Below are positions 8,819 through 17,252 of a DNA stretch of 64,000 nucleotides, piece by piece. Origin of the DNA: Amycolatopsis sp. FBCC-B4732 (GTDB lineage Bacteria > Actinomycetota > Actinomycetes > Mycobacteriales > Pseudonocardiaceae); the NCBI RefSeq assembly GCF_023008405.1, contig NZ_CP095376.1, forward strand, positions 4,302,001 to 4,366,000. Direction: 5' to 3'. Within the stretch, counting starts at the first letter, position 1, and each line of letters starts with the position of its first letter. Below the pieces are notes generated by a model. It saw nothing but the letters and a program-made list of their open reading frames with translations. It made no database searches and had not been told where the DNA came from. Made by a program: the position numbers and the translations under genes.

Positions 8819-9936
8819 CCCACGACGTCGCCGGCCGAGAACGCGAGCGTCGTCACGTGCTCGCCGAGGTAGCCGCCCCAGGTGACCGGGACCCCCGCCG
8901 CGCAGTAGTCGCGGCGCAGGGTCTGCGCCTGGGCGAGCGGGATGATCTCGTCGGCCGTGCCGTGGAACAGGAACACCGGGGCCTTCGGCGGCCGGGCGCC
9001 GAGCTTGTTTTCGGCCAGCCGGGCCTGCCACTTCGCCGTGGTGAGCGGGTTCGCCGTCGTGTAGTCGGCGATGTGCCCGAAGGCGTAGCCGAACACCGCG
9101 TCGACGCAGGCGTCCCGCTGGGTCGCGTACAGCGTGCGGCCGCGGTCGTTGAGGTAGGCGGGCAGGTCCAGCTCGGGGTAGGCCGCGTCCAGGCCGAGCG
9201 CGGACAGCAGCAGGAAGCCGAACCCGACGCTGCCTTCGAGGTTCTTCGCCACCGCGTCCAGGTCCGCGGGCGTGCCGCCGGCCGTGATGCCCGCGACGGC
9301 CAGCTCGGGTGCGTACGACGGCGCCAGCTCCCCCGCCCAGGCCGCTCCCCCGCCGCCTTGGGAGTAGCCGGAGAACGCGACCGCACCGCCCGCGGCGAGG
9401 CCCGCGGCCGGCAGCCGGGTGGCCGCGCGGGCCGCGTCGATCACCGTGTGGCCCTCCGACCGGCCGACGACGTAGGTGTGCGTGCCGGGTGTGCCGAGGC
9501 CTTCGTAGTCGGTGATCGCCACCGCCCAGCCGCGGCTCAGCATCGCGTCGACGAAGAGCGGTTTCTCGTAGTCCGGCTGGAACTTCGACGGCGCGCAGCG
9601 GTCGCCGATGCCCCGCGTGCCGCTGGCCACCGACACGATCGGCCGCGGCCCGGCGCCGGTCCACGGCTGGGCCGGCACCAGGACCCGGCCGGACACCGCG
9701 ATCGGGGTGTCCGTCGCGGACCGCGACCGGTACAGCACCAGGTAGCCCTTCGCCCCGGGCTGGTCCGGCAGCGGCCGCCACCACACGACGTCGCCGTCGG
9801 CACCGGCCGGCAACGGGCTCGGCGGGGTGTAGAAGGCGTCTCCGGCGGGGCCCTGCGGCGGCTCCGCGGCGTTCGCCGGGCTCGCCGTGGTGGACACCAG
9901 GAGAACGGCCAGCAGGACCGTCCACAAGCGACGCAT
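8770..9936 (-). CDS. Secreted lipase (LIP-type alpha/beta hydrolase)
   Basis: A 388-residue exported enzyme with signal peptide MRRLWTVLLAVLLVSTTASPANA. The alpha/beta-hydrolase core carries the nucleophile elbow GYSQGG, an acidic residue in FLFHGTADEIIP and a histidine in GEHVT near the C-terminus, the typical triad of secretory lipases (acting on triacylglycerols or other esters). Four cysteines (CAP, ACV, DYC, final C) suggest extracellular disulfides. The gene ends on a cysteine and overlaps the convergent kinase-like gene tail-to-tail by 49 bp. Ester specificity is not deducible. Confidence 0.85.
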   Translation of the reverse strand: MRRLWTVLLAVLLVSTTASPANAAEPPQGPAGDAFYTPPSPLPAGADGDVVWWRPLPDQPGAKGYLVLYRSRSATDTPIAVSGRVLVPAQPWTGAGPRPIVSVASGTRGIGDRCAPSKFQPDYEKPLFVDAMLSRGWAVAITDYEGLGTPGTHTYVVGRSEGHTVIDAARAATRLPAAGLAAGGAVAFSGYSQGGGGAAWAGELAPSYAPELAVAGITAGGTPADLDAVAKNLEGSVGFGFLLLSALGLDAAYPELDLPAYLNDRGRTLYATQRDACVDAVFGYAFGHIADYTTANPLTTAKWQARLAENKLGARPPKAPVFLFHGTADEIIPLAQAQTLRRDYCAAGVPVTWGGYLGEHVTTLAFSAGDVVGYLAGRFAGKPARSSC

Positions 9937-9973
9937 GGGAACTCCTCGTCGAGTCCGTTGTCGGGGAACTGCT

Positions 9974-11527
9974 TCAGAAGACGCGGTCGACGTCTTCGGT
10001 GATCAGGTGGTCCAGCGCGCGCTCGGCGACGGCGGCGATGGTCATCGAGGGGTTGCACGCTGCGGTCGTCCCCGGCATCAGGGCGCCGTCGAGGACGTAC
10101 AGGCCGCGGTGGCCGAGCACGCGGCCTTCGAGGTCGCAGACCGTGCCCATCGCGGCGCCGCCGAGCGGGTGCCAGGTGCTGGGCACGACGGCGGTCGTGT
10201 CGAGCAGCACGCCGAGCGGCCCGGCGATGCGGGAGATGCGTTGGTGGATGCGCGCGCTCAGCTTCGCGTCGGCGTCCGACGGCCAGTGCAGGACGGCGTC
10301 GTCCTTCGCGGCGTCGTAGACGAACCGGCCGCGCCCGGCGCTGATGCCGTAGCCGACGAGCATCGTGGTGCGCAGGTCCGGCAGCGGCGGCAGGGACGCC
10401 TGGATGACGGTGTTGGCCGTCGCCGGGTCGTCCCACTCCTTGCTGCCGTAGACGACCGGACCGCCTTGCGGGGCACCGAAGTCGTCGGCGAGGTTCGTCC
10501 AGGTGTAGATGCGGTCGCCGTTGGTGCCCCAGCCCGCCCCCAGTTCGTCGGGCAGGTCGGGGATGTCGCCCTTCGCACCCGCGCGCATCAGCAGCCGGGT
10601 CGTGTTCGCCGTGCCGGCCGCCATCACGAGTGCTTTCGCGGTCAGGATCTTCTTTTCGAGCACGTTGCCGGCGGTGTCGATGCGGTCGACGCGGACTTCC
10701 CAGCGGCCGTCCGGCGCGAGCGCGACATCGGTGACGTTGTGGAGGACCGCCACGGTGCAGCGGCCGGTCGCTTCGGCGGCGGCGAGGTAGGTGACGTCGA
10801 CCGAGTGCTTGCCGCCGTTGTTCACCCCGAGCGCGCAGTCCCCGTTGGTGTAGGACGGTTTCACTTCGCCGTCGAGCTCGCGCAGCGCGAAGTCCCAGTC
10901 GATCGGCATCGGGATCTTCTCGACGTCGTAACCGGCGTTGCGCGCGTTGCGGGCGAAAACCCGGGCGGCTCGGTAGGTCCTGCTCTCGACGAGGGCGTCC
11001 GGCGCGGTCTCGATGCCCAGCATCGCGGCGACGCGGGGGTAGTGGTCGGCGGCCATCCGGGCGTAGTCGAGCTGTTCGGGGAAGCAGGCGTGGAACAGCT
11101 CCGCGGTCGGCTGCAGCGTCATGCCCTGGTAGACGAGCGAGCCGCCACCGACGCCTGCCGCGCACATCATGCTCATGCCTCGACCGCTCACCTGTTCCAG
11201 CAGCCCGGTGTAGCGCTCGAACGGCGGCAGCGACGGCAGTCCCGGCAGCGAGGGCGCGGAGCCGAGCCAAAAGATCCGCTTGTCCGGCGACGTCGGGTGC
11301 GGGAACGTCTCGGCGTCCGGCCCGGTCGGCCAGCGCCGGCCGCGTTCGAGCACCAGCACGGGCACGCCGGCCCGGGCGAGCCGCAGCGCCGTCACCCCGC
11401 CGCCGAACCCGGACCCGATGACGACCACCCGGTGTTCCTCGCGGGTGACCCGGGCGGCCCCGAGGGCGGCGGCCCCGGCGACGGCGGCGGCGCCCTTCAG
11501 GACGGTGCGGCGGTTCAGGACGGGCAT
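9974..11527 (-). CDS. GMC family flavoprotein, cholesterol-oxidase type, Tat-exported
   Basis: A 517-residue FAD enzyme beginning MPVLNRRTVLKGAAAVAG, a twin-arginine signal. The FAD-binding fingerprint VIGSGFGGGVTALRLARAG and ERG acidic end follow. The C-terminal region carries STWHPLGGAAMG (catalytic-type His) and TAACNPSMTIAA (Asn), as in class I cholesterol oxidases, which oxidise and isomerise 3beta-hydroxysterols. The ATG at 11527 is chosen because GGAGGAG lies just upstream and the Tat motif follows directly. It is divergent from a TetR gene with a small palindrome between them. Another GMC alcohol oxidase activity is possible. Confidence 0.85.
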   Translation of the reverse strand: MPVLNRRTVLKGAAAVAGAAALGAARVTREEHRVVVIGSGFGGGVTALRLARAGVPVLVLERGRRWPTGPDAETFPHPTSPDKRIFWLGSAPSLPGLPSLPPFERYTGLLEQVSGRGMSMMCAAGVGGGSLVYQGMTLQPTAELFHACFPEQLDYARMAADHYPRVAAMLGIETAPDALVESRTYRAARVFARNARNAGYDVEKIPMPIDWDFALRELDGEVKPSYTNGDCALGVNNGGKHSVDVTYLAAAEATGRCTVAVLHNVTDVALAPDGRWEVRVDRIDTAGNVLEKKILTAKALVMAAGTANTTRLLMRAGAKGDIPDLPDELGAGWGTNGDRIYTWTNLADDFGAPQGGPVVYGSKEWDDPATANTVIQASLPPLPDLRTTMLVGYGISAGRGRFVYDAAKDDAVLHWPSDADAKLSARIHQRISRIAGPLGVLLDTTAVVPSTWHPLGGAAMGTVCDLEGRVLGHRGLYVLDGALMPGTTAACNPSMTIAAVAERALDHLITEDVDRVF

Positions 11528-11607
11528 CAGGCTCCTCCGGCGGTGGTCGTGACCTGGGGTAACGGTAGGAACCCGAACCGAGAGATGGAACGGATTGCCG
11601 GTCTCAC

Positions 11608-11619
11608 TACTCACGAGTA
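11608..11619. promoter_or_regulatory. Candidate TetR operator
   Basis: The inverted repeat TACTC-AC-GAGTA lies 12 bp before the TetR start and within the 104-bp gap to the divergent cholesterol-oxidase-type gene. It is short, so the call rests on position. Confidence 0.45.
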
Positions 11620-11631
11620 ACGTGCTGGCCC

Positions 11632-12192
11632 ATGCGCGCAGGGCGACCGTCATCGGCCGTACCCCGCCGCGTCGACGCGCGCCGCAACCGCGAAGCGATC
11701 CTGCGCGCGGCCGACGAGGTGTTCAGCGAAGAGGCCGACGTCGTCCTGGACGAAGTGGCCCGCCGGGCCGGTCTCGGCCGCGCGACGGTGTACCGCCACT
11801 TCCCCGACCGCACAGCACTGGCGTTCGCCGTCGCGGCCCACCACCTGACCGCACTCAAGGGCCTGGTCCGCGACGAACCGTTCCGCGAGCTGCTGCGGCG
11901 GGTCCTGGCGATGCAAGCCCGGCGGCGGCCCCTCGTCCGGGTGTTCCGCGAGCTGCCGGAACGCAGCCAGCGGCAGTACACGCAGGCCCTGATCGCGTTG
12001 CTGCGCCCGGCTTTCGAGCGAGCCCAGCGTGAGGGCGGAGTGCGCGCGGACCTGGAACCGGCGGACCTGGCGTTGCTGTTCGAAATGCACGAGGCGGCGT
12101 TGGTCGCCGGGCCGGCGCCACGAGAGCGGACGGAACCGGCGGAGCGGCTGGTGCGGGTGTTCCTGGACGGCCTCGCCGGCGCGGGCGGCTGA
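11632..12192 (+). CDS. TetR/AcrR family transcriptional regulator
   Basis: A 186-residue repressor with a typical N-terminal domain: ARRNREAILRAADEVFSEE, then DEVARRAGLGRATVYRHFPD (helix-turn-helix, residues ~35-60). The C-terminal half (MQARRRPLVRVFRELPERSQ...) is of the type seen in regulators of lipid- or efflux-related genes, but no ligand can be named. It is divergent from the GMC oxidase gene, which is its likely target. ATG at 11632; the short TACTC/GAGTA palindrome precedes it. Confidence 0.88.
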   Translation: MRAGRPSSAVPRRVDARRNREAILRAADEVFSEEADVVLDEVARRAGLGRATVYRHFPDRTALAFAVAAHHLTALKGLVRDEPFRELLRRVLAMQARRRPLVRVFRELPERSQRQYTQALIALLRPAFERAQREGGVRADLEPADLALLFEMHEAALVAGPAPRERTEPAERLVRVFLDGLAGAGG

Positions 12193-12272
12193 TCGCGCGG
12201 TCACCCACCCCGCTCGGCCGGATCTCGCCGAATCGGGGCGACGCGACCGGGACAGCGGAGACCGATCGGCTC

Positions 12273-12301
12273 TTGACCACCACCCGGAGCGGACATAAAG
12301 T
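12273..12301 (+). promoter_or_regulatory. Probable promoter of the GH43 gene
   Basis: TTGACC (12273-12278) and TAAAGT (12296-12301) are separated by 17 nt, a good sigma-70-type promoter. The 18-bp palindrome lies just downstream, where a bound repressor would block initiation or elongation. The rest of 12193-12272 shows nothing recognisable. Confidence 0.55.
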
Positions 12302-12315
12302 CAGCGTGCCCGCCC

Positions 12316-12333
12316 GATGTTAACGTTAACATC
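12316..12333. promoter_or_regulatory. 18-bp perfect palindromic operator
   Basis: GATGTTAACGTTAACATC is perfectly self-complementary and ends 19 bp before the GH43 start codon. Sequences with a central CG and A/T-rich arms are typical LacI-family operators in front of actinomycete glycosidase genes. No LacI gene is adjacent, so the repressor would act from elsewhere. Confidence 0.7.
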
Positions 12334-12352
12334 TTGCCCGAAGGGTACAACG

Positions 12353-15300
12353 ATGAAGTTGTCCTCCCCGCGCCGTTTCGGCGTCGTGCTCGCCCTCGTG
12401 GCCGCACTCGTCCCCGTCCCCGGTGCGAGCGCCGCACCGCCGGCCGCCGTGAAAGCCGCCGCCGAAAGCCTTTCCGTGCCCGGGATCGACGACGTCCGCG
12501 GCAACCTCACCCTCCCGGACGGCGGCCCGGACGGCACGACCGTCACCTGGACGTCGAGCGCGCCCGCCGTCATCACCCCGACCGGGGAGGTGACCCGGCC
12601 GCCGTCGGGCAGCGAGCCCGTGCACGTCGGCCTCACCGCGAAGGTGAGCGCGGGCCGTGACAGCGTCACGCGGCGGTTCACCGCCACCGTCGCGCCCAAG
12701 CCCGTCCAGGAACCCCTTGCCGGGTACAGCTTCTTCTACTTCACCGGCGAAGGCACCTCCGACGGCGAGCAGATCTACTCCGCGCTCAGCCGCGGCAACG
12801 ACCCGCTGAACTTCACCGAGCTCAACAACGGCCGGCCGGTCCTCAAGTCGAGCCTCGGCGAACTCGGCGTGCGCGACCCGTTCATCCTGCGCTCACCCGA
12901 CGGCGACAAGTTCTACCTCCTCGCCACCGACCTGCGGATCCACGCCGGCCGCGGCTGGGACGCCGCGCAGCGGACCGGGAGCCGGTCGATCATGGTGTGG
13001 GAGTCCACCGATCTCGCGCACTGGTCGCGCCAGCGCAGCGTGCAGGTCTCGCCGCCGACCGCCGGGAACACCTGGGCGCCGGAAGCCTTCTGGGACGCCA
13101 AGCGAGGCACCTACGTCGTCTACTGGGCTTCCAAGCTCTACGCCGAGAACGACCCGGACCACACCGGCGACAGCTACAACCGGATGATGTACGCGACCAC
13201 CCGCGACTTCGTCACCTTCAGCACGCCGCAGGTGTGGATCGACCCGGGCTACTCGGTGATCGACTCGACCGTCATCAAGGACCAGGACACCTACTACCGC
13301 TTCACCAAGGACGAGCGCAACACCACGTCCTCCACGCCGTGCAGCAAGTTCATCACCGAAGAGAAGTCCACCGACCTGCTCGACCCGCACTACGGCTTCG
13401 TGGCCGACTGCATCGGCAAGGCGACGGCGACCGGTCCCGGCCTCTCCGCGGGCGAAGGGCCCACCGGCTTCAAGTCCAACACCGAGAACAAGTGGTACCT
13501 GTTCATCGACGAGTTCGGCGGCCGCGGGTACGTCCCGTTCGAGTCCACCGACCTGAACTCCGGGAAGTGGACGATGTCGACCGGCGCGCACCTGCCGGCG
13601 TCACCGCGGCACGGCACCGTCCTGCCCGTCACGCAAGCGGAGATGAACCGGCTCAGCGCTCCCCCGGCACCCGTGCGCGCCGACACGAACGGCCTGGTCG
13701 CGCACTGGCCGCTCAACGCGAAGTCCGGCACGGTCGCGGCCGACACCACCGGGCACGGCTACGACGGCGCCCTCGCCGGCGACGTGAGCTGGACCGACGG
13801 CGCGCTCGCGTTCGGCGGCAGGAACGGGCACGTGCAGCTGCCGAACAACCTGCTCACCGGCGCCGCCGCGGCCACCGTTTCGGCCGACGTCCTGGTCGAT
13901 CCGGGCCAGCAGACGCCGTACTTCCTGTGGGGCCTGGGCAACACGGCCCAGGACGGGACCGGCAACGGCTACCTGTTCACCACGGGCGGCACCGCGAGCG
14001 GCGGCCTGCGCGGCGCCATCGCGACCGGGAACTGGACCACCGAACAGCAGGTGGCCTCCGCCGGCGGGCTCCCGCGCGGGGTCTGGAAGAACGTGACCCT
14101 GACCGTCGGCGACGGCGTGGCGGTGCTCTACCTCGACGGCGTCGAAGTGGCCCGCAACGCGAACGCCACCATCAAGCCGTCGGACCTCGGCGGCGGCGTC
14201 ACGGCGGCGAACTACCTCGGCCGGTCGGTGTACGCGGGCGACAAGACCCTGACCGGGAAGATGAAGGACGTGCGGCTCTACGACCGGGCGTTGTCCGGGG
14301 TGGAGGTCTCCGCGCTGCCGTCGAACAGCACCGCCATCCGGTCGGTGGAACTCGCCTCGCTCAAGACGCCGGCCGTCGTCGACTCCGGCGCCGGGACGGT
14401 GGTGCTGCCGGTCAAGCCGGGCACCGACCTGCGCAAGCTGGCGCCGATGTTCGGCCTCGCGCCGGGTTCGACCATCAAGCCGGGCAACGGGAAGCCGGTC
14501 GACCTCAGCACGCCGAAGCGGTTCACGGTCACCGGGGCGGGCGGCGACCGTCGCGTGTGGACGGTCGAGGCGCACGAGGTGCGCAGCCCCGTCCTGCCGG
14601 GCTTCACCGCCGATCCGAACATCGTCGCGTTCGGCGACACGTACTACCTCTACCCGACCACGGACGGCTTCGACGGCTGGAGCGGCACGAAGTTCTCGGC
14701 GTGGTCGTCGAAGGACCTGGTGCACTGGACGGACGACGGCGTCATCCTGGACCTCGGCCCCGACGTGAGCTGGGCCGGCAAGAACGCCTGGGCGCCGACG
14801 ATCGCCGAGCACGACGGCAAGTACTACTTCTACTTCTGCGCCGAAGCCAAGATCGGCGTGGCGGTGAGCGACTCGCCGACCGGCCCGTTCGTCGACTCCG
14901 GCAAGCCGCTGATCGCGAGCAACCCCGACGGCGGCCAGGCGATCGACCCCGCGGTGTTCGTCGACCACACCGGGCAGCCGTACCTGTACTGGGGCAACGG
15001 CAACGCCTACGTCGTCCCGCTCAACGACGACATGGTGTCCTTCGACCCGGCGAAGATCACCCGCCTGACCGGCCTCGACGGCTTTCGAGAGGGCCTGTTC
15101 ATGGCGGAGCGCAAGGGCACGTACTACCTGAGCTGGTCGATCGACGACACGCGCAGCGAGGACTACCGCGTCGGCTACGCGACGGCGCCCTCGCCGACGG
15201 GACCGTTCACCAACCGCGGCCTGATCCTGAGCAAGGACGCCCACCTCGGCGTCCTCGGCACCGGGCACAGCTCGATGCTGCAGGTCCCGGGCACCGACGA

Positions 15301-15478
15301 CTGGTACCTCGCCTACCACCGCTTCGGCATCCCGGGCGGCGACGGCACCCACCGCGAGACGACGATCGACAAGCTCACCTTCCGCCGCGACGGCACGATC
15401 GCCCCGGTCGCGCCGACGCTGGAAAGCGTGCGGCCGCAGCGGATCCCGTGGCACTGCGGAGCGGTCCGGGCGATCTAG
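12353..15478 (+). CDS. Secreted multidomain GH43 arabinosidase/xylosidase-like enzyme (two GH43 domains plus LamG)
   Basis: A 1041-residue exported protein. Signal peptide (MKLSSPRRFGVVLALVAAL to ASA-AP, ~residue 26); atrophied bacterial Ig domain (~35-115, TVTWTSSAPAVI); a first five-bladed GH43-type domain (~120-435, LGVRDPFILRSPDGDKFYL, NTWAPEAFWD); a LamG/concanavalin-like module (~445-655, LVAHWPLN...DGAL); a second Ig-like linker; and a C-terminal GH43 domain (~745-1035) with FTADPNIVAF (base Asp), QAIDPAVF and FREGLFM (acid Glu). Family 43 enzymes cleave arabinose or xylose residues from plant polysaccharides. Two catalytic-type domains in one chain is unusual. Start chosen at the ATG after AAGGG, before the signal peptide. 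Confidence 0.88.
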   Translation: MKLSSPRRFGVVLALVAALVPVPGASAAPPAAVKAAAESLSVPGIDDVRGNLTLPDGGPDGTTVTWTSSAPAVITPTGEVTRPPSGSEPVHVGLTAKVSAGRDSVTRRFTATVAPKPVQEPLAGYSFFYFTGEGTSDGEQIYSALSRGNDPLNFTELNNGRPVLKSSLGELGVRDPFILRSPDGDKFYLLATDLRIHAGRGWDAAQRTGSRSIMVWESTDLAHWSRQRSVQVSPPTAGNTWAPEAFWDAKRGTYVVYWASKLYAENDPDHTGDSYNRMMYATTRDFVTFSTPQVWIDPGYSVIDSTVIKDQDTYYRFTKDERNTTSSTPCSKFITEEKSTDLLDPHYGFVADCIGKATATGPGLSAGEGPTGFKSNTENKWYLFIDEFGGRGYVPFESTDLNSGKWTMSTGAHLPASPRHGTVLPVTQAEMNRLSAPPAPVRADTNGLVAHWPLNAKSGTVAADTTGHGYDGALAGDVSWTDGALAFGGRNGHVQLPNNLLTGAAAATVSADVLVDPGQQTPYFLWGLGNTAQDGTGNGYLFTTGGTASGGLRGAIATGNWTTEQQVASAGGLPRGVWKNVTLTVGDGVAVLYLDGVEVARNANATIKPSDLGGGVTAANYLGRSVYAGDKTLTGKMKDVRLYDRALSGVEVSALPSNSTAIRSVELASLKTPAVVDSGAGTVVLPVKPGTDLRKLAPMFGLAPGSTIKPGNGKPVDLSTPKRFTVTGAGGDRRVWTVEAHEVRSPVLPGFTADPNIVAFGDTYYLYPTTDGFDGWSGTKFSAWSSKDLVHWTDDGVILDLGPDVSWAGKNAWAPTIAEHDGKYYFYFCAEAKIGVAVSDSPTGPFVDSGKPLIASNPDGGQAIDPAVFVDHTGQPYLYWGNGNAYVVPLNDDMVSFDPAKITRLTGLDGFREGLFMAERKGTYYLSWSIDDTRSEDYRVGYATAPSPTGPFTNRGLILSKDAHLGVLGTGHSSMLQVPGTDDWYLAYHRFGIPGGDGTHRETTIDKLTFRRDGTIAPVAPTLESVRPQRIPWHCGAVRAI

Positions 15479-15519
15479 CCAGGATCACTCGAAGCGGTGA
15501 GACGGAGATCACGAGCGTA

Positions 15520-15552
15520 GACGTTTACCCCGGCTGGGTCGGGGTAAACGTC
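15520..15552. terminator. 12-bp perfect stem hairpin in 15479-15595
   Basis: GACGTTTACCCC (15520-15531), a 9-nt loop and the exact complement (15541-15552) lie 41 bp after the GH43 stop and 43 bp before the next start. It could terminate the GH43 transcript; being relatively A/T-rich and next to the following gene it could also be an operator. No U tract follows. Confidence 0.55.
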
Positions 15553-15595
15553 CATCGTTCAGGTTGCTTCGCCGCTTCCGCCCAGGAGTCTTTTG

Positions 15596-15940
15596 ATGAC
15601 CAGCGTCCTGACCGACGGCCTCGAGAACGCCCGACCGGTCCCCCGGCCGCGCCCGCGTCCCGTCGCGTCCGAAACGCTCACCGAGCTCGCCCGCCTCGCG
15701 GCGCTGGCCGAGCTCGCCCGGCGCTCGTCGCCGTCCCTCATGCACCACGCGATCCTCTCCGGCACCTCGCCCGCCACGGTGGCGGCCGCCGCGCAGATCG
15801 ACGTCGCCGAGGCGCACATCCGCTGGCACGAATGGGCCGACACCGCGGTCGGCCGCGACGAGTACCTCCGGGTGCACACCGCGTTCGCCGACGCCGTCGT
15901 CGCTCGCCACCGGCCCTTCGCGGAGGAGCCGTGCCCGTGA
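15596..15940 (+). CDS. Small helix-turn-helix-like protein of unknown function
   Basis: A 114-residue soluble protein beginning MTSVLTDGLENARP. After an R/P-rich segment it is helical: ETLTELARLAALAELARRS, then SGTSPATVAAAAQIDVAEAHIRWHEWAD. The second block has the spacing of a helix-turn-helix (scaffold 'TVAAAAQID...EAHIRWHEW'), so a DNA-binding role is plausible but unproven. GGAG lies upstream of the ATG. It overlaps a 36-residue downstream gene by GTGA, so the two are coupled. A strong hairpin precedes it. I do not recognise the family. Confidence 0.6.
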   Translation: MTSVLTDGLENARPVPRPRPRPVASETLTELARLAALAELARRSSPSLMHHAILSGTSPATVAAAAQIDVAEAHIRWHEWADTAVGRDEYLRVHTAFADAVVARHRPFAEEPCP

Positions 15941-16047
15941 CGACCGGAGAGACGACCCTGGCCGACCTCGCCGCGCTGGACAAGGCCGCGGCCGAGCTGC
16001 TCGACCAGATCACCGAACAGCTGGCGACGGTGGCCGAACGGCGCTGA
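15937..16047 (+). CDS. Small 36-residue coiled-coil-like protein
   Basis: Starts GTG at 15937, overlapping the TGA of the previous gene (GTGA); GGAGGAG (15921-15927) is 9 nt away, better spaced than for the in-frame GTG at 15931. The product (VTTGETTLADLAALDKAAAEL...) has leucines at heptad-like positions and ends VAERR, so a short amphipathic helix is likely. It may pair with the helix-turn-helix-like protein upstream. No family recognised. Confidence 0.5.
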   Translation: MTTGETTLADLAALDKAAAELLDQITEQLATVAERR

Positions 16048-16059
16048 GCCGGAGCCTGG

Positions 16060-16073
16060 GTTCGAATTTGAAC
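16060..16073. promoter_or_regulatory. Candidate MarR operator
   Basis: GTTCGAATTTGAAC is palindromic apart from one mismatched pair and ends 18 bp before the MarR start codon; probably the autoregulatory site. Confidence 0.55.
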
Positions 16074-16091
16074 ACCGGGTACCGTGGTGGC

Positions 16092-16562
16092 ATGGGTCAT
16101 GCGCGGGGGCTGAGCTCCGAGGAGAAGCGGGCCTGGAACGCGTTCCGCACCAGCTTCACCCTGCTCCACCAGCGGATGGACCAGCAGCTCAAGCGCGACG
16201 TCGGCCTGTCCCACCTCCAGTACGAGATCCTCGCCCGGCTCGGCGCCGCCCCGGGCCGCGAGCTGCGGATGGCCGAGCTGGCCTGCGCGGTCTCCAACTC
16301 CAAGAGCGGGCTGACCTACCAGATCGGCCAGCTCGAGCAGGCCGGGCTCGTGCGGCGGCGCGCGTGCGAGAGCGACGTCCGCGCCGTCTACGCCGTGCTG
16401 ACCGACGAAGGCGCGGCCCTGCTGGACCAGGCCGCGCCCGGGCACATCGCGCTCGTGCGGGAGCTGCTGCTCGACGTCCTCACCCCGGCTCAGCTGAGCG
16501 CGCTGGCCGACGGTCTCGGGGAGGCGAACCGCCGCATGCTGGCGGCCGAAGACTGCTCTTGA
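16092..16562 (+). CDS. MarR family winged-helix regulator
   Basis: A 156-residue regulator. The typical MarR winged helix spans ~residues 35-100: QYEILARLGAAPGRELRMAELACAVSNSKSGLTYQIGQLEQAGLVRRRACESDVRAVYAVLT in overlapping segments, i.e. recognition helix SNSKSGLTYQIGQLE and wing DVRAVYAVLTDEG. Family members bind phenolic or oxidising signals and control small operons. ATG at 16092 is preferred over an upstream TTG at 16068, which falls inside the palindrome. No divergent target is obvious, so autoregulation is the minimal inference. Confidence 0.85.
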   Translation: MGHARGLSSEEKRAWNAFRTSFTLLHQRMDQQLKRDVGLSHLQYEILARLGAAPGRELRMAELACAVSNSKSGLTYQIGQLEQAGLVRRRACESDVRAVYAVLTDEGAALLDQAAPGHIALVRELLLDVLTPAQLSALADGLGEANRRMLAAEDCS

Positions 16563-16563
16563 C

Positions 16564-16626
16564 GTGACCTGGGTCACTTTTCGCCGTGAACGGCCTCGAT
16601 CCTGGAACCCGTTCCGCCCCTTCCGT
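16564..16626 (+). promoter_or_regulatory. Inverted repeat and possible ECF-type promoter of the sigma factor gene
   Basis: GTGACC-TG-GGTCAC (16564-16577) is an inverted repeat directly after the MarR stop. Further on, GGAAC (16604-16608), 15 nt and CGTG (16624-16627) resemble the GGAAC...CGT promoters that ECF sigma factors use, which would fit autoregulation. Both are motif-level inferences. Confidence 0.4.
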
Positions 16627-16664
16627 GAACAGCTGAGGACACCGGCAGCAGCGGAAGGCGGGCG

Positions 16665-17252
16665 ATGACCCGGGAAGACACGAAAGACGACGACGCGAGC
16701 GTGATCACGCGCTCGCGGCGGGAGCCGAGCCTGTTCGCGGTGATCTTCGACCGCCACGCGCGGCACATCCACCGCTACCTGGTCCGGCGGCTCGGCCCGA
16801 CGGCCGCGGACGACGTCCTCGCCGACACCTTCCTCATCGCGTTCGACAAGCGGGCGAAGTTCGACCCGGCGCGCCCGGACGCCCGGCCGTGGCTCTACGG
16901 CATCGCCACGAACCTCGTCTCGCGGCAGCGGCGGGCGGAGGTGAACGAGCTGAAGCTCCGGCTGGCCCTCGGGCCGCCACCGGCCGAAGCCGGGCACGCC
17001 GAGCAGGTCGCCGACCGCGTCAGCGCCCGGGCCCTCGGCGACCGGCTCGACCGGGCGCTGGCCGCCCTCCGGCCGCGCGAACGGGACGTCCTGCTGCTCG
17101 TCGCCGCCGAAGGGCTCGGCTACCAGGAAGTCGCCGAGGCGCTGGCCATTCCCGTCGGCACCGTGAAGTCGCGGCTCAACCGCGCCCGCCACCGCGTCCG
17201 CGCCGAACTCGGCGCCCTCGACCTCGTGAAGGAGACCTCGGACCATGGATGA
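16665..17252 (+). CDS. ECF-type RNA polymerase sigma factor
   Basis: A 195-residue sigma-70-family protein. Region 2 spans ~20-90 (FAVIFDRHARHIHRYLVRRLG...DDVLADTFLIAFDKRAKFDP...PWLYGIATNLVSRQRR) and region 4 ~125-180 (LAALRPRERDVLLLVAAEGLG, then EVAEALAIPVGTVKSRLNRAR). It directs RNA polymerase to a small regulon. The stop lies 8 bp inside the downstream CU044_5270-type gene, a pairing common in actinomycetes in which the second gene is a membrane-anchored partner, possibly the anti-sigma. A GGAAC...CGT element upstream suggests self-activation. Confidence 0.9.
   Translation: MTREDTKDDDASVITRSRREPSLFAVIFDRHARHIHRYLVRRLGPTAADDVLADTFLIAFDKRAKFDPARPDARPWLYGIATNLVSRQRRAEVNELKLRLALGPPPAEAGHAEQVADRVSARALGDRLDRALAALRPRERDVLLLVAAEGLGYQEVAEALAIPVGTVKSRLNRARHRVRAELGALDLVKETSDHG

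Noticed and set aside
16060..16075. tRNA T-loop-like sequence (ggttcgaat)
   Set aside because: No acceptor or anticodon stems can be drawn around it; it is the MarR palindrome.
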